A stretch of DNA of 64,000 nucleotides, taken from the NCBI GenBank assembly GCA_963776665.1, contig CAVZNQ010000017.1, positions 1-64,000 on the forward strand, written 5' to 3'. Numbering within the stretch: position 1 is the stretch's first letter; every line of letters begins with the position of its first letter. Source of the DNA: Roseiarcus sp963776665 (lineage in GTDB: Bacteria; Pseudomonadota; Alphaproteobacteria; Rhizobiales; Beijerinckiaceae). Below the pieces are notes generated by a model that was not told where the DNA came from, searched no databases, and saw nothing but the letters and a program-made list of their open reading frames with translations. Shown here piece after piece: positions 8,396-15,479 of this stretch. Both the position numbers and the translations under genes were made by a program.

Positions 8396-8847
8396 TCACT
8401 GTCCGAGTTCCTGGTTCACGGCTTCGATGAACTGGTCAATGGCAGCTGCTAGCTGATCGCAGTGGCCCTTGGCCTCCTCCCTATCGAAGGGAGTCTCCTT
8501 CCTGATCTCTTCAGGTGATAGGGAGCTAAGGTTTTTATCGACAGCCAGGTCGGGCCAAATCGCGGAAAGTAGTTCCTGGCTTCGGAAGAGGTCAGCGCAA
8601 TCCCTGGTCTTGTCGTGGATGCTTCTCGCGCGTCGGCGTCCGTCAGCGGAGGCGATTATCTCGGTAAGTGCAGCTGCCTGATACACATTGGCGGTCAGGC
8701 TGTCGGTCTGGCTCAAGGCGTCCTTGACGGCTGAGACATCGGGTGTGCCGACGGCATATGCGAAAGTGAGCTGGCGGAAGTTCCGGAGCGCCAGTCGCGC
8801 TGCCATCACGAGTTCGCCGTACGCTTGCCTTCGCCGGTCTGCCTGGG
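8396..8847 (-). pseudogene. 3' part of a membrane-anchored protein gene split by the transposon
   Basis: This is the downstream piece of a gene whose first 46 codons lie at 12,106-12,245. Removing the transposon and one copy of its 7-bp duplication joins the pieces in frame into a 194-residue protein. The portion here encodes QADRRRQAYGELVMAARLAL, a mainly helical cytoplasmic domain with LSQTDSLTANVYQAAALTEI, and the end QLAAAIDQFIEAVNQELGQ. No family is recognised. An in-frame ATG at 8806 might allow a truncated product. The stop is 76 bases before the start of the membrane gene at 8319, so they were probably one operon. Confidence 0.8.
8841..8847. repeat. Target site duplication, left copy
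   Basis: GCCTGGG immediately outside the left transposon end; the same seven bases follow the right end at 12,106-12,112. Confidence 0.85.
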
Positions 8848-8873
8848 TGTTGAGCGGCGCTGAGGTTGCTGAT
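8848..8873 (+). repeat. Transposon left inverted repeat
   Basis: Starts TGTTGAGCGGCGCTGAGG; 21 of 26 positions match the reverse complement of 12,080-12,105. Further inside, TGTGTGCCG is repeated twice (near 8,895 and 8,915) and TGCCGATGAG at about 8,960 also occurs near the right end, as expected for extra transposase-binding sites. Confidence 0.8.
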
Positions 8874-8979
8874 ATCTGGTGCGATTCCAGGCATGCTGTG
8901 TGCCGACGGATCTTGGTGTGTGCCGTGGTCGGTGGTCGTGTTCGTTGGCGGCGGCACCGTGCCGATGAGGGCATGCGAA

Positions 8980-9022
8980 GGCCCTCCCGGTATCTCTCTG
9001 GCCGAGGCGTCCCGGGAGGGCC
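8980..9022 (+). promoter_or_regulatory. Stem-loop in the transposon leader
   Basis: GGCCCTCCCGG at 8980-8990 pairs perfectly with CCGGGAGGGCC at 9012-9022 around a 21-base loop. It lies between the left end and the first transposon gene, 20 bases before its start. It could block read-through transcription or translation from outside promoters; that role is inferred. Confidence 0.5.
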
Positions 9023-9042
9023 GTGTCGCGCGCGGAGGCGCT

Positions 9043-9618
9043 GTGCTCACGGTAAGGGCAGATGCTGCCTGGGTCGAGGACCGGCTTGCCAGGGATGAGC
9101 TGGAGTGTCCGGATTGCGGCGGGCCGCTGGGGCCGTGGGGGTGGGCCCGGGCGCGGGTGCTGCGGGGTGATCTGGCGCCGGTGGCGGTCCGGCCGCGGCG
9201 CTCTCGCTGCCGCTGGTGTGGTGTGTCGCATGTTCTGCTGCCGGTGTTCGCGCTGTTGCGGCGTGCGGATCTGGTGACGGTGATCGGGGCGGCGCTGGCG
9301 GCGAAGGCCGCGGGGGCGGGTGCCCGGACGGTGGCTGCGGCGCTGGGGCGGCCGGCGGAGACGGTGCGCGGCTGGGTGCGCCGCTTCGCGGGGCGGGCGG
9401 AAGCGGTCCGGGTGGCGTTCACGGCACTGCTGGTGGGGGTGGGGGTTGATCCGGTGCCGCCGGCGGCGGCGGTCTCGGCGTTCGCGGATGCGGTCGCCGC
9501 GGTGGCTGGCGCGAGCGCGGCGGTGGCCTCGAGGTGGCCAGATGTCGGCGAGGTGCCGCCGTGGCTGCTCGCGGCCGCGGTGTCCGGCGGCCGTCTGCTG
9601 GCCCCGGGCTGGCCTTGA
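9043..9618 (+). CDS. DUF6431-type zinc-ribbon transposon accessory protein
   Basis: GTG at 9043 has GGAGG four bases upstream and lies just after the leader stem-loop; this start is preferred over ATG 8965 or 8866. The 191-residue product begins with a zinc ribbon (ELECPDCGGPLGPWGWARAR, then RRSRCRWCGVSHVLLPVFAL): two CxxC pairs as in DUF6431 proteins, which sit upstream of DDE transposases in Actinobacteria. The middle looks like a helix-turn-helix (GARTVAAALGRPAETVRGWV) and the C-terminus is Ala-rich with few clear features. It is probably a DNA-binding accessory factor for transposition. The transposase start is about 100 bases downstream on the same strand. Confidence 0.75.
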   Translation: MLTVRADAAWVEDRLARDELECPDCGGPLGPWGWARARVLRGDLAPVAVRPRRSRCRWCGVSHVLLPVFALLRRADLVTVIGAALAAKAAGAGARTVAAALGRPAETVRGWVRRFAGRAEAVRVAFTALLVGVGVDPVPPAAAVSAFADAVAAVAGASAAVASRWPDVGEVPPWLLAAAVSGGRLLAPGWP

Positions 9619-9716
9619 TCATCTGGCAACACGAGTTGCCTCTCCCGGTGCCGGTCGTGGCCTGGCAGCCTCGGCGGGTCTATCCATTCAGGACCCGAGG
9701 GAGGTGCCGACGGCTG

Positions 9717-11159
9717 ATGTCGAAGGCCACAGATGAACAGCAGGCCCGGCTGGAACGGGCGCGCAAGATCGGGCTGTTCCGCTACATGCTCATCCGCGAG
9801 GCCGCGGATGCGACGCTGACCGCGCGGCAGCGGGGCGCGCTGGTCCGCAAGCTCGCGGCCGGGCCGCATACCGATCCGGATGGCCGCACCGTCCGGATCA
9901 CCCGCTGGACGCTGGACCGCTGGATCCTCAAATACCGGGAGGGCGGGTTCGACGCGCTGGTCCCGTCGCCGCGGCAGTCGCAGCCGCGGACCCCGCCGGA
10001 GATCTTCGAGCTGGCCGGCGCGCTGAAGAAGGAGAACCCGTCCCGCTCGGCGGCGCAGATCCGGCGGATCCTGCACGCCCAGCTCGGCTGGGCACCGGAC
10101 GAGACGACCCTGCAGCGGATGTTCGTCCGGACCGGGCTGACCGCGCTGCGCGCCCCGGCCGGGCCGGCGGTGTTCGGCCGGTTCGAGGCCGGCCGGCCGA
10201 ACGAGATCTGGACCGGTGACGCGCTGCACGGCCCGCGGATCAGCGGCCGCAAGACCTACCTGTTCGCATTCCTGGACGACCATTCCCGCGCGATCACCGG
10301 GCACCGCTGGGGATTCGCCGAGGACACCGTCCGCCTCGCCGCCGCGCTGCGCCCGGCGCTCGCGGCACGCGGGGTTCCTGAATACGTCTACGTCGACAAC
10401 GGATCGGCGTTCGTCGACTCCTGGCTGCTGCGGGCCTGCGCGAAACTCGGCATCAAGCTGGTTCACTCCGCACCTGGCCGGCCGCAGGGCCGCGGGAAAA
10501 TCGAGAGGTTCTTCCGCACCGTGAACAGCGAGTTTGTCATCGAGATCGCCGCCGGTGACGGCGAACCCGGACGGCAGGTCGGCGACCTGGCAGAGATGAA
10601 CCGGCTGTTCACCGCCTGGGTCGAGACCGTCTATCACCGACGGGTACATTCCGAGACCGGCCTGGCGCCGCTGGCACGCTGGCTAGAAGGCGGCCCCTAC
10701 CCGGTTCCCGCGCCGGCCGACCTGGCCGAGGCGTTCCGCTGGTCCGAGCACCGCACCGTCTCCAAGACCGCCCTCGTCTCGCTGCACGGCAACCGTTACC
10801 AGGTCGACCCCGGCCTGGTCGGGCGGAAGGTCGAGCTCGTCTTCGACCCGTTCGACCTGACCTTCCTGCGGGTCCGCCTCGACGGAACCGACGCGGGCAC
10901 GGCGCTGCCGTTCCAGATCACCCGCCACTCCCATCCCAAGGCCCGGCCGGAGGTCCCGGCGGAGCCGCCCGGGCCGGCCACCGGCATCGACTACCTCGGC
11001 CTCATCGAGGGCACCCACACCGCCGAGCTCGCCGCGAAGGTCAACTACGCCGCGCTCGCCCCGGACCCGCCCGGGCCGCCACCGCCCGGACCCGGTCCGG
11101 CAGCACCGCCGACCCGGCACGACCCCGACGGCGACGACCTTCCTGGAGCACACCGGTGA
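9717..11159 (+). CDS. DDE (rve-fold) transposase
   Basis: ATG at 9717 follows GGGAGGTG. The 480-residue product has an N-terminal HTH region (ARQRGALVRKLAAGPH, TLDRWILKYREGGFDALVPS), a second HTH-like block (PSRSAAQIRRILHAQLGWAP), then the integrase core. Catalytic acidic residues are visible: Asp in NEIWTGDALHGP, Asp in YVYVDNGSAFVDSW, and Glu in GRPQGRGKIERFFRTVNSEF. A C-terminal Mu-type beta-barrel follows (KTALVSLHGNRYQVDPGLVG) and then a Pro-rich tail. It would cut and join transposon ends, working with the ATPase encoded by the next gene, whose GTG start overlaps this stop (GTGA). Confidence 0.9.
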   Translation: MSKATDEQQARLERARKIGLFRYMLIREAADATLTARQRGALVRKLAAGPHTDPDGRTVRITRWTLDRWILKYREGGFDALVPSPRQSQPRTPPEIFELAGALKKENPSRSAAQIRRILHAQLGWAPDETTLQRMFVRTGLTALRAPAGPAVFGRFEAGRPNEIWTGDALHGPRISGRKTYLFAFLDDHSRAITGHRWGFAEDTVRLAAALRPALAARGVPEYVYVDNGSAFVDSWLLRACAKLGIKLVHSAPGRPQGRGKIERFFRTVNSEFVIEIAAGDGEPGRQVGDLAEMNRLFTAWVETVYHRRVHSETGLAPLARWLEGGPYPVPAPADLAEAFRWSEHRTVSKTALVSLHGNRYQVDPGLVGRKVELVFDPFDLTFLRVRLDGTDAGTALPFQITRHSHPKARPEVPAEPPGPATGIDYLGLIEGTHTAELAAKVNYAALAPDPPGPPPPGPGPAAPPTRHDPDGDDLPGAHR

Positions 11160-11965
11160 TCGAGAAACTGCAAGCGCACTACGGCTTCACCCGCATGCCC
11201 TTCGGCCGCGACCTCGCACCCGGCATGCTGCACCGTCACACCTCCCACAACGAGGCCGTCGCCCGGATCAGCTGGTGCATCAGCGAACGCTCCATCGGCG
11301 TGGTCACCGGCGAGGTCGGCGCCGGGAAAACGGTGTCCGTCCGCACCGTCCTGGCCAGCCTGGACCCCTCCAGGCACACGGTGATCTACCTGCCCAACCC
11401 GCTGATCGGGGTCCGCGGCATCCACGAAGAAATCGTGGCCGCCTTCGGCCAGCCCGCCGCCCACCTCGGCTCCCGGCTGACCGTCCAGGCCGGCAAAGCC
11501 CTGGCCGCCGAACGCGAAGAACGCGGACGCACCCCCGTCCTGGTCCTCGACGAAGCCCACCTGCTCACCTACGAGCAGCTGGAAACCATCCGGATGCTGA
11601 CCAACCAGAGCATGGACCAGGACTCGCCGCTGGCCTGCCTGCTCATCGGCCAGCCCACCCTGCGCCGCACCATGAAACTCGCCGTCCTGGCCGCCCTCGA
11701 ACAGCGGACCGCGCTGCGCTACACCATGCCCGGCATGACCCCGGCCGAGACCAGCAGCTACGTCGCCCACCACCTCAAACTCGCCGGCCGCGCCGACCAG
11801 CTATTCACCGAGGACGCACTGAACCTGATCCACACCACCGCCCGCGGCTACCCCCGCGCGGTCAACAACCTCGCCCTGCAATCCCTGGTCGCCGCGTTCG
11901 CCGCCGGCAAGAACCTCGTCGACGAACCAGCCGCCCGCTCCGCCGTCACCGAGGTCATCGACTGA
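11156..11965 (+). CDS. ExeA/TniB-type AAA ATPase of the transposon
   Basis: 269 residues from GTG 11156, overlapping the transposase stop. Opening MIEKLQAHYGFTRMPFGRDL is the classic ExeA-like start. Walker A is GEVGAGKTVSVRTVL (about residue 50), Walker B is TPVLVLDEAHLL (about 135), and a sensor/arginine region follows (ACLLIGQPTLRRTM, LAALEQRTALRY). The C-terminal part has the RGYPRAVNNLALQSL pattern typical of transposition ATPases and GspA-like proteins. In such systems the ATPase picks target DNA and activates the transposase (knowledge of TniB/TnsC/IstB). The overlap implies fixed stoichiometric translation. Confidence 0.9.
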   Translation: MIEKLQAHYGFTRMPFGRDLAPGMLHRHTSHNEAVARISWCISERSIGVVTGEVGAGKTVSVRTVLASLDPSRHTVIYLPNPLIGVRGIHEEIVAAFGQPAAHLGSRLTVQAGKALAAEREERGRTPVLVLDEAHLLTYEQLETIRMLTNQSMDQDSPLACLLIGQPTLRRTMKLAVLAALEQRTALRYTMPGMTPAETSSYVAHHLKLAGRADQLFTEDALNLIHTTARGYPRAVNNLALQSLVAAFAAGKNLVDEPAARSAVTEVID

Positions 11966-12008
11966 CACCACCGGCACCATGCCGACCACGACCGGCACCC
12001 CGCCGACG

Positions 12009-12042
12009 AAAACCCCGCCGGAGAAACACCCGGCGGGGTTTT
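12009..12042 (+). terminator. Rho-independent terminator of the transposon operon
   Basis: AAAACCCCGCCGG and CCGGCGGGGTTTT form a perfect GC-rich stem with a short AGAAACAC-like loop and flanking A/T runs, 44 bases after the ATPase stop. Symmetry makes it usable from both strands, insulating the element from the host array. Confidence 0.85.
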
Positions 12043-12079
12043 CTCACCCCGCACCATCGGCATTCACAACGCCTCACTC

Positions 12080-12105
12080 ATCGGCATCTTCAGCGCCGGG
12101 CAACA
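12080..12105 (-). repeat. Transposon right inverted repeat
   Basis: The reverse complement begins TGTTGCCCGGCGCTGAAG and matches the left end at 21 of 26 positions. ATGCCGATG is repeated just inside it (near 12,052 and 12,078 on the complement), like subterminal binding sites. Confidence 0.8.
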
Positions 12106-12245
12106 GCCTGGGCGGCCGAATGGCTTTCCTGAGCCTGCCGGACCTGGGTGCGGTCATCGTAATGGCCTTTGATCCAGACGGCGCCCAGGGCGGCGGTCAC
12201 AGTCGCTACTGCGGTGATCAGCGTGGTCCACACGATGGTGCTCAT
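12106..12245 (-). pseudogene. 5' part of the transposon-split membrane-anchored protein gene (includes right target duplication)
   Basis: ATG at 12,245 opens MSTIVWTTLITAVATVTAAL, a single N-terminal membrane helix, followed by WIKGHYDDRTQVRQAQESHS. At 12,106 the frame meets the transposon. The next codons are at 8,840 and below: 140 + 445 bases gives exactly 195 codons with the stop. So the host protein had one N-terminal membrane helix and about 165 cytoplasmic residues. Bases 12,106-12,112 are the right copy of the target duplication. Confidence 0.8.
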
Positions 12246-12290
12246 GGGCCTGATTCTCGTGTACGAGCATGGCTGCCGGGGTTGTTCTGC

Positions 12291-12308
12291 TCAGGCTGCG
12301 CCGCGGCG
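12291..12308 (-). repeat. 3' repeat (RRGAA-stop unit), copy 4
   Basis: TCAGGCTGCGCCGCGGCG, identical to the 7,821 copy. Here it is the in-frame 3' end (..ARLMRRGAA-stop) of the zinc-ribbon locus just upstream in the array. Confidence 0.5.
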
Positions 12309-12710
12309 CATGAGGCGTGCGGCGCTCGGCGGTCCTCCCCGCTTGTACGCGCGGCCTTGGAGGGCTGCGGCGCAGGCGGGGCAGAGGCGGAGCGCGGAGG
12401 CCGTATTTGCGGGTGTTGCGCTGCCAGCAGCCTGGGCCCATGCATACGACGCCGGGGCTGGGTTCGCCGGGGCCGATGGCGCCGGTGGGATAGGCGGCCG
12501 CGGTGGAGTTGTCGTTATCAGCGACTTCTCCAGAGGACTGGTCGGCGAGTTCGCAGTCGATGAGCCGCTGCAGCCATGCGGAGCGGGTGTCGTCACCGCG
12601 GACCTGGTCGATCCGGTGGGGGTGTCCTCGGACACTCTCGCCTGTAGTACGGGTGCGGCCACACGCCTCCTGGTCGTACTGGGCTGTCGTACAGCGGGCG
12701 CCGGTCTCCT
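12291..12710 (-). pseudogene. Zinc-ribbon protein, 5' truncated at the junction and frameshifted
   Basis: Read on the minus strand from the junction, one frame gives ARCTTAQYDQEACGRTRTTG, GHPHRIDQVRGDDTRSAWLQ, RLIDCELADQ and then VVCMGPGCWQRNTRKYGLRA. A one-base shift near 12,390 continues it as LRLCPACAAALQGRAYKRGG and PPSAARLMRRGAA. The two Cys pairs (C-x4-C and CPAC) make a zinc ribbon. The frame has no start because the actinobacterial sequence ends near 12,700. It would be the first gene of the four-gene minus-strand array. The joined reading is my reconstruction. Confidence 0.5.
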
Positions 12711-12720
12711 TGCGCTACGA
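12690..12720. other. Junction between actinobacterial and alphaproteobacterial DNA
   Basis: Minus-strand homology to a SnoaL-like protein runs down to the Gly-Asp-Arg codons at about 12,701 and then turns to nonsense, while the actinobacterial zinc-ribbon frame begins at about the same place. Both frames pass through GGAGACCGG (complement of 12,700-12,710), which could be the microhomology at which two molecules or reads were joined. Confidence 0.55.
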
Positions 12721-12939
12721 ACTCCCGTGGTTCCGTGGACGTTTCAATCGACTTGGACGCCGTCTCAAGCAAATCCGCCAGCCCGGCGTGTCCGTGGCGC
12801 GTTCCGGCCAGCGGCCAGTACTCCCCGGAATGATCCACTCGATGTCTTCGGCGACCAGCGCCAGCAGAGCCTCCCTGTCGCCGCGGCCGATCGCGGCGAA
12901 GAAGTCTTTCACGGTCTGGATGTTCTTCTCAATGCTCAT
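12701..12939 (-). pseudogene. SnoaL-like (NTF2-fold) protein, truncated and frameshifted
   Basis: ATG at 12,939 follows GGGAGA. The first 35 residues, SIEKNIQTVKDFFAAIGRGD then REALLALVAEDIEWIIPG, are a clear SnoaL/NTF2-like start. After that, a single missing G in the CCGGGGAGTAC run near 12,830 moves the frame; the next frame gives YWPLAGTRHGHAGLADLLET and REFVAQGDR, again matching the family. The remaining third of the ~130-residue domain is absent because of the junction. SnoaL-like proteins bind or transform small organic molecules; here the gene belongs to an SDR/reductase cluster. Confidence 0.7.
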
Positions 12940-13023
12940 GGGAATATCTCCCTTTCGCACGAATCGGATCGCGCTCGATCCGATCCGTGCATCGTGGCCC
13001 TGCCGGTGGGCGCGTCGTGTTCA

Positions 13024-13624
13024 TCAGTCGAACTTGACCAGGTCCTTGAAGATCAGATGACCCCAGCTATTTCCCCGCGCCTGGACTAGCAGCCCACCTT
13101 CCGAAAGCCCGCCAAGTTTGATCGGCGAGAAACCGAGATTTTCCGCGAGCGTACCAATCTCTGCCGCGGCAGCGTCATCGTCGCTCGCCAGGAACACGAC
13201 TCTCTTGCCGCCATGTACGGCCGGATCTTGGTCAAGGACGGCAGCGACCAAATGGTTGAAGCCCTTGACCAGTTTTGCGCCCGTGAAAGGCCTGCGCGAC
13301 GAACTTGGAAGACGGCTGTCCTCCCAGTTCCTCAGGGGGCACGCCGTAGGCATTGGTCACATCGACGATCGTCTTCCCCTGCCAGGTGGGCAGCGCCTTC
13401 GCGACATCCGGGTGCGCCTCGAAACGGACAGCCAAAAAGATGATGTCCGCCTTGACGGCTTCCGCCAGTGTTTTGGGAGTGATCGTGGGTCCGATCGCGG
13501 CCGCATCGGATGCAAAGCTTTTCGGGTCGCGCGTGGTTGCCACGGACACTTCGATGCCCTTGCGGGCAAACGCCTTGGCAAGAGCGTGGCCGATCTTGCC
13601 GAAGCCAATAATTGCATAGCTCAT
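13024..13624 (-). pseudogene. NADPH-dependent F420-reductase-like oxidoreductase (one frameshift)
   Basis: ATG at 13,624 follows GGAGAAG. The N-terminal Rossmann motif is AIIGFGKIGHALAKAFARKG, then VSVATTRDPKSFA, ADIIFLAVRFEAHPDVAKAL, GKTIVDVTNAYGVPPEELGG, as in the coenzyme-F420-dependent NADP oxidoreductase fold, which in many Proteobacteria acts on plain NADP(H) and unknown substrates. Near 13,285 one extra base shifts the frame; the next frame continues with GAKLVKGFNHLVAAVLDQDP, KRVVFLASDDDAAAAEIGTL, FSPIKLGGLSEGGLLVQARG and stops at 13,024. The full protein is about 200 residues, a normal length. It lies 29 bases after the neighbouring SDR gene and reads the same way. Confidence 0.75.
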
Positions 13625-13653
13625 AGCTTCTCCGATCCTGTGTTAACGCCGGG

Positions 13654-14406
13654 TCAGACCTGCGCCATGCCTCCATCGACCGCCAGATCCACGCCGGTGA
13701 TGTAAGAACTTTCATCGGAGGCGAGGAAGGTGACGGCAGCCGCAATTTCCTCTGGCTTTCCCCTGCGACCCATTGGGATCTGTGACGCAAACCGGGCGGC
13801 CGCTTGCTCGGCTTGCTCAGGGGTAAGGCCTGTCGTTGTCTCTAAGGCGGGGGTCTCGATCGGCCCGGGGCTCATCGCATTCACGCGGATCTTGCGGTCT
13901 TTCAGCTCCAGTGTCCAAGCGCGCGCAAAGTTGCGCACGGCAGCCTTACTCGCGGCGTAGGTGCTAAACCCTGGAAGCCCCAACACGTTCGACACTGAAG
14001 AGTTCAGGATAATCGAACCGCCGTCTTTGAAGAGAGGAAGGGCCTTCTGCACCGTAAAGAACAGACCCTTCACGTTCACATCGAAGGTCTGGTCAAAATG
14101 GGCCTCAGTAGCGACCGCGAGCGGTGCGATTGTCCCTGCGCCCGCGTTCGCGAAGAGAATGTCGATGTGACCATGTTTCTCTTTCACGACGGCATAGAGG
14201 TGGTCCAGATCTTCCAAGCGCGACACGTCGCCGACGACCGTCGTAACGTTTCTCGTGATGAAGGCTGCAGCCTCCTTCAGCTCTTTCTCTCTTCGCCCGG
14301 TGATCACGACGTGCGCACCTTCTTCCACGAAGCGCTTGGCTGTGGCTAACCCGATCCCGCTGCTTCCGCCCGTGATGACTGCGATTTTACCTTCGAGTGC
14401 TTTCAT
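13654..14406 (-). CDS. SDR-family oxidoreductase
   Basis: 250 residues, intact. Cofactor motif VITGGSSGIGLATAKRF (residues 10-26), DILFANAGAGTIAPL (about 83-97), catalytic Ser in GSIILNSSVS, Tyr/Lys in YAASKAAVRNFAR, and the closing SDR tail FLASDESSYITGVDLAVDGG. GRR at the end of beta-2 favours NADPH over NADH. Substrate unknown. It is the third gene of a minus-strand set (SDR 14457-15212, this SDR, F420-type reductase, SnoaL) facing a LysR gene. Its codon choice (many AAA/TTC mixes, lower GC) differs from the 22-64 kb genes. Confidence 0.88.
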   Translation of the reverse strand: MKALEGKIAVITGGSSGIGLATAKRFVEEGAHVVITGRREKELKEAAAFITRNVTTVVGDVSRLEDLDHLYAVVKEKHGHIDILFANAGAGTIAPLAVATEAHFDQTFDVNVKGLFFTVQKALPLFKDGGSIILNSSVSNVLGLPGFSTYAASKAAVRNFARAWTLELKDRKIRVNAMSPGPIETPALETTTGLTPEQAEQAAARFASQIPMGRRGKPEEIAAAVTFLASDESSYITGVDLAVDGGMAQV

Positions 14407-14456
14407 AATCTTTTGTCTTTCGCTGTGTGTGAGCTAGGCACGGAACCGCGCCGGGG

Positions 14457-15212
14457 TCAGAGTTGCGCCAGGCCGCCGTCGACGGCGACCTCGCTGGCGG
14501 TCATGAAGCTGCTGTCCGACGACGCAAGAAAAGCGGCCGCCGCAGCGATCTCCGCGGGATCGCCCATGCGCTGGAGCGCCGTCGTCGAGCCGTAGGCCTT
14601 CAGGCACTCCTCGCCGAGTGCCGCCTTCGCGAGTTCGGTCGCAGTCGCCCCGGGCGACAGTACGTTGACCCGGATGCCGGAGCCCTTCAGGTCTTCCGCC
14701 CAGGTCCGCGCGAGGTTGCGCACCGCCGCCTTGCTCGCGCTGTAGGCGGTGAACGCTGGGGCGCCCGTCGTGCCGGCGCTCGATCCGGTCAGGATGATCG
14801 AAACGCCCTGGCCCATCAGCGGCAGCGCCTTCTGGACCGTGAAGATCGTACCCTTCACATTGACGTCGAAGGTTTCGTCAATGTGCTTGGCGGTGATCTC
14901 GCCGAGCTTAAGCTGGCTTCCCACCCCGGCATTGGCGAAGACGATGTCGAGGGTTCCGCGCTCGGCCTTCACCGCCGCATAGAGTCGGTCGAGGTCGGCC
15001 TCGTCCGAGACCGAGCCCTTCACCGCGCGGGCATTGGCCCCGAGCTTGGCCACAGCCGCGTCGAGCGCGTCTTGTCGGCGGCCGAAGATGAAGACGAAGG
15101 CGCCCTCGTCGATGAAGCGCTTTGCGGCGGCGAGGCCGATACCGGTAGCGCCACCGGTGATGACTGCAACCTTACCGTCAAGCTTTCCATGGCTTCCCCT
15201 TTCAAGCTCCAT
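14457..15212 (-). CDS. SDR-family oxidoreductase
   Basis: 251 residues. TGGATGIG cofactor loop at about residues 20-27, DIVFANAGVGSQLKL, catalytic Ser region SIILTGSSAG, YSASKAAVRNLARTW with catalytic Tyr and Lys, and FMTASEVAVDGGLAQL at the end. It is a paralogue of the next SDR (same YxxSKAAVRN block and DGG tail), suggesting local duplication. The start MELERGSHGKLDGK may be a few codons too long, since the family usually begins close to GKVAVITGG. First gene of the divergent unit opposite the LysR gene, so probably controlled by it. Confidence 0.88.
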   Translation of the reverse strand: MELERGSHGKLDGKVAVITGGATGIGLAAAKRFIDEGAFVFIFGRRQDALDAAVAKLGANARAVKGSVSDEADLDRLYAAVKAERGTLDIVFANAGVGSQLKLGEITAKHIDETFDVNVKGTIFTVQKALPLMGQGVSIILTGSSAGTTGAPAFTAYSASKAAVRNLARTWAEDLKGSGIRVNVLSPGATATELAKAALGEECLKAYGSTTALQRMGDPAEIAAAAAFLASSDSSFMTASEVAVDGGLAQL

Positions 15213-15479
15213 CTTTGGTCGTCCGGGGAGGATCCCGAGAAGCTCGAAATGGGTCCGCCGGCGTCAGGCGTTGAGTGCGGAAGCGCGCATATCGGTGGTG
15301 CGAAATCGATCCGGCTGGACGACTGATGCCGGCCGCGACGATCGGTGTCCGCCGCTCGGAATTGGGCCGTGCCTGTAAGCATAGGCTATGATCCCGCGGG
15401 TGCTACCCACATTGAGAGGCTGTTCGATGATATTGGACTCGGGCTTTGGAAGGCAGACCCTGCGGTGCAGGATTGCGCC
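15213..15479. promoter_or_regulatory. Divergent promoter region SDR cluster / LysR
   Basis: The 267 bases between the SDR start and the LysR ATG hold both promoters. LysR regulators usually bind such regions at T-N11-A boxes and regulate both sides. I could not single out one box by eye. Confidence 0.35.

Larger units (their letters stand above)
8848..12105 (+). mobile_element. Complete transposon (DUF6431 / DDE transposase / ExeA-type ATPase)
   Basis: A 3,258-bp element bounded by imperfect 26-bp inverted repeats that begin TGTTG and end CAACA, with a perfect 7-bp target duplication (GCCTGGG) outside. It carries three co-directional genes: a DUF6431 zinc-ribbon protein, an rve-fold DDE transposase and an AAA ATPase, then a strong terminator just inside the right end. 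TG...CA ends with a DDE transposase plus ATPase place it in the broad Mu/Tn552/Tn5053-IS21 group; the exact family needs a database. The insertion is proven by the interrupted minus-strand gene, whose frame is restored on removal. The clean duplication and intact ORFs suggest a fairly recent insertion and possible activity. Confidence 0.9.

Noticed and set aside
14463..15326. 287-codon plus-strand frame opposite an SDR gene
   Set aside because: It is antisense to a full SDR with all motifs; no ribosome site or family features. Caused by GC-rich codon bias.
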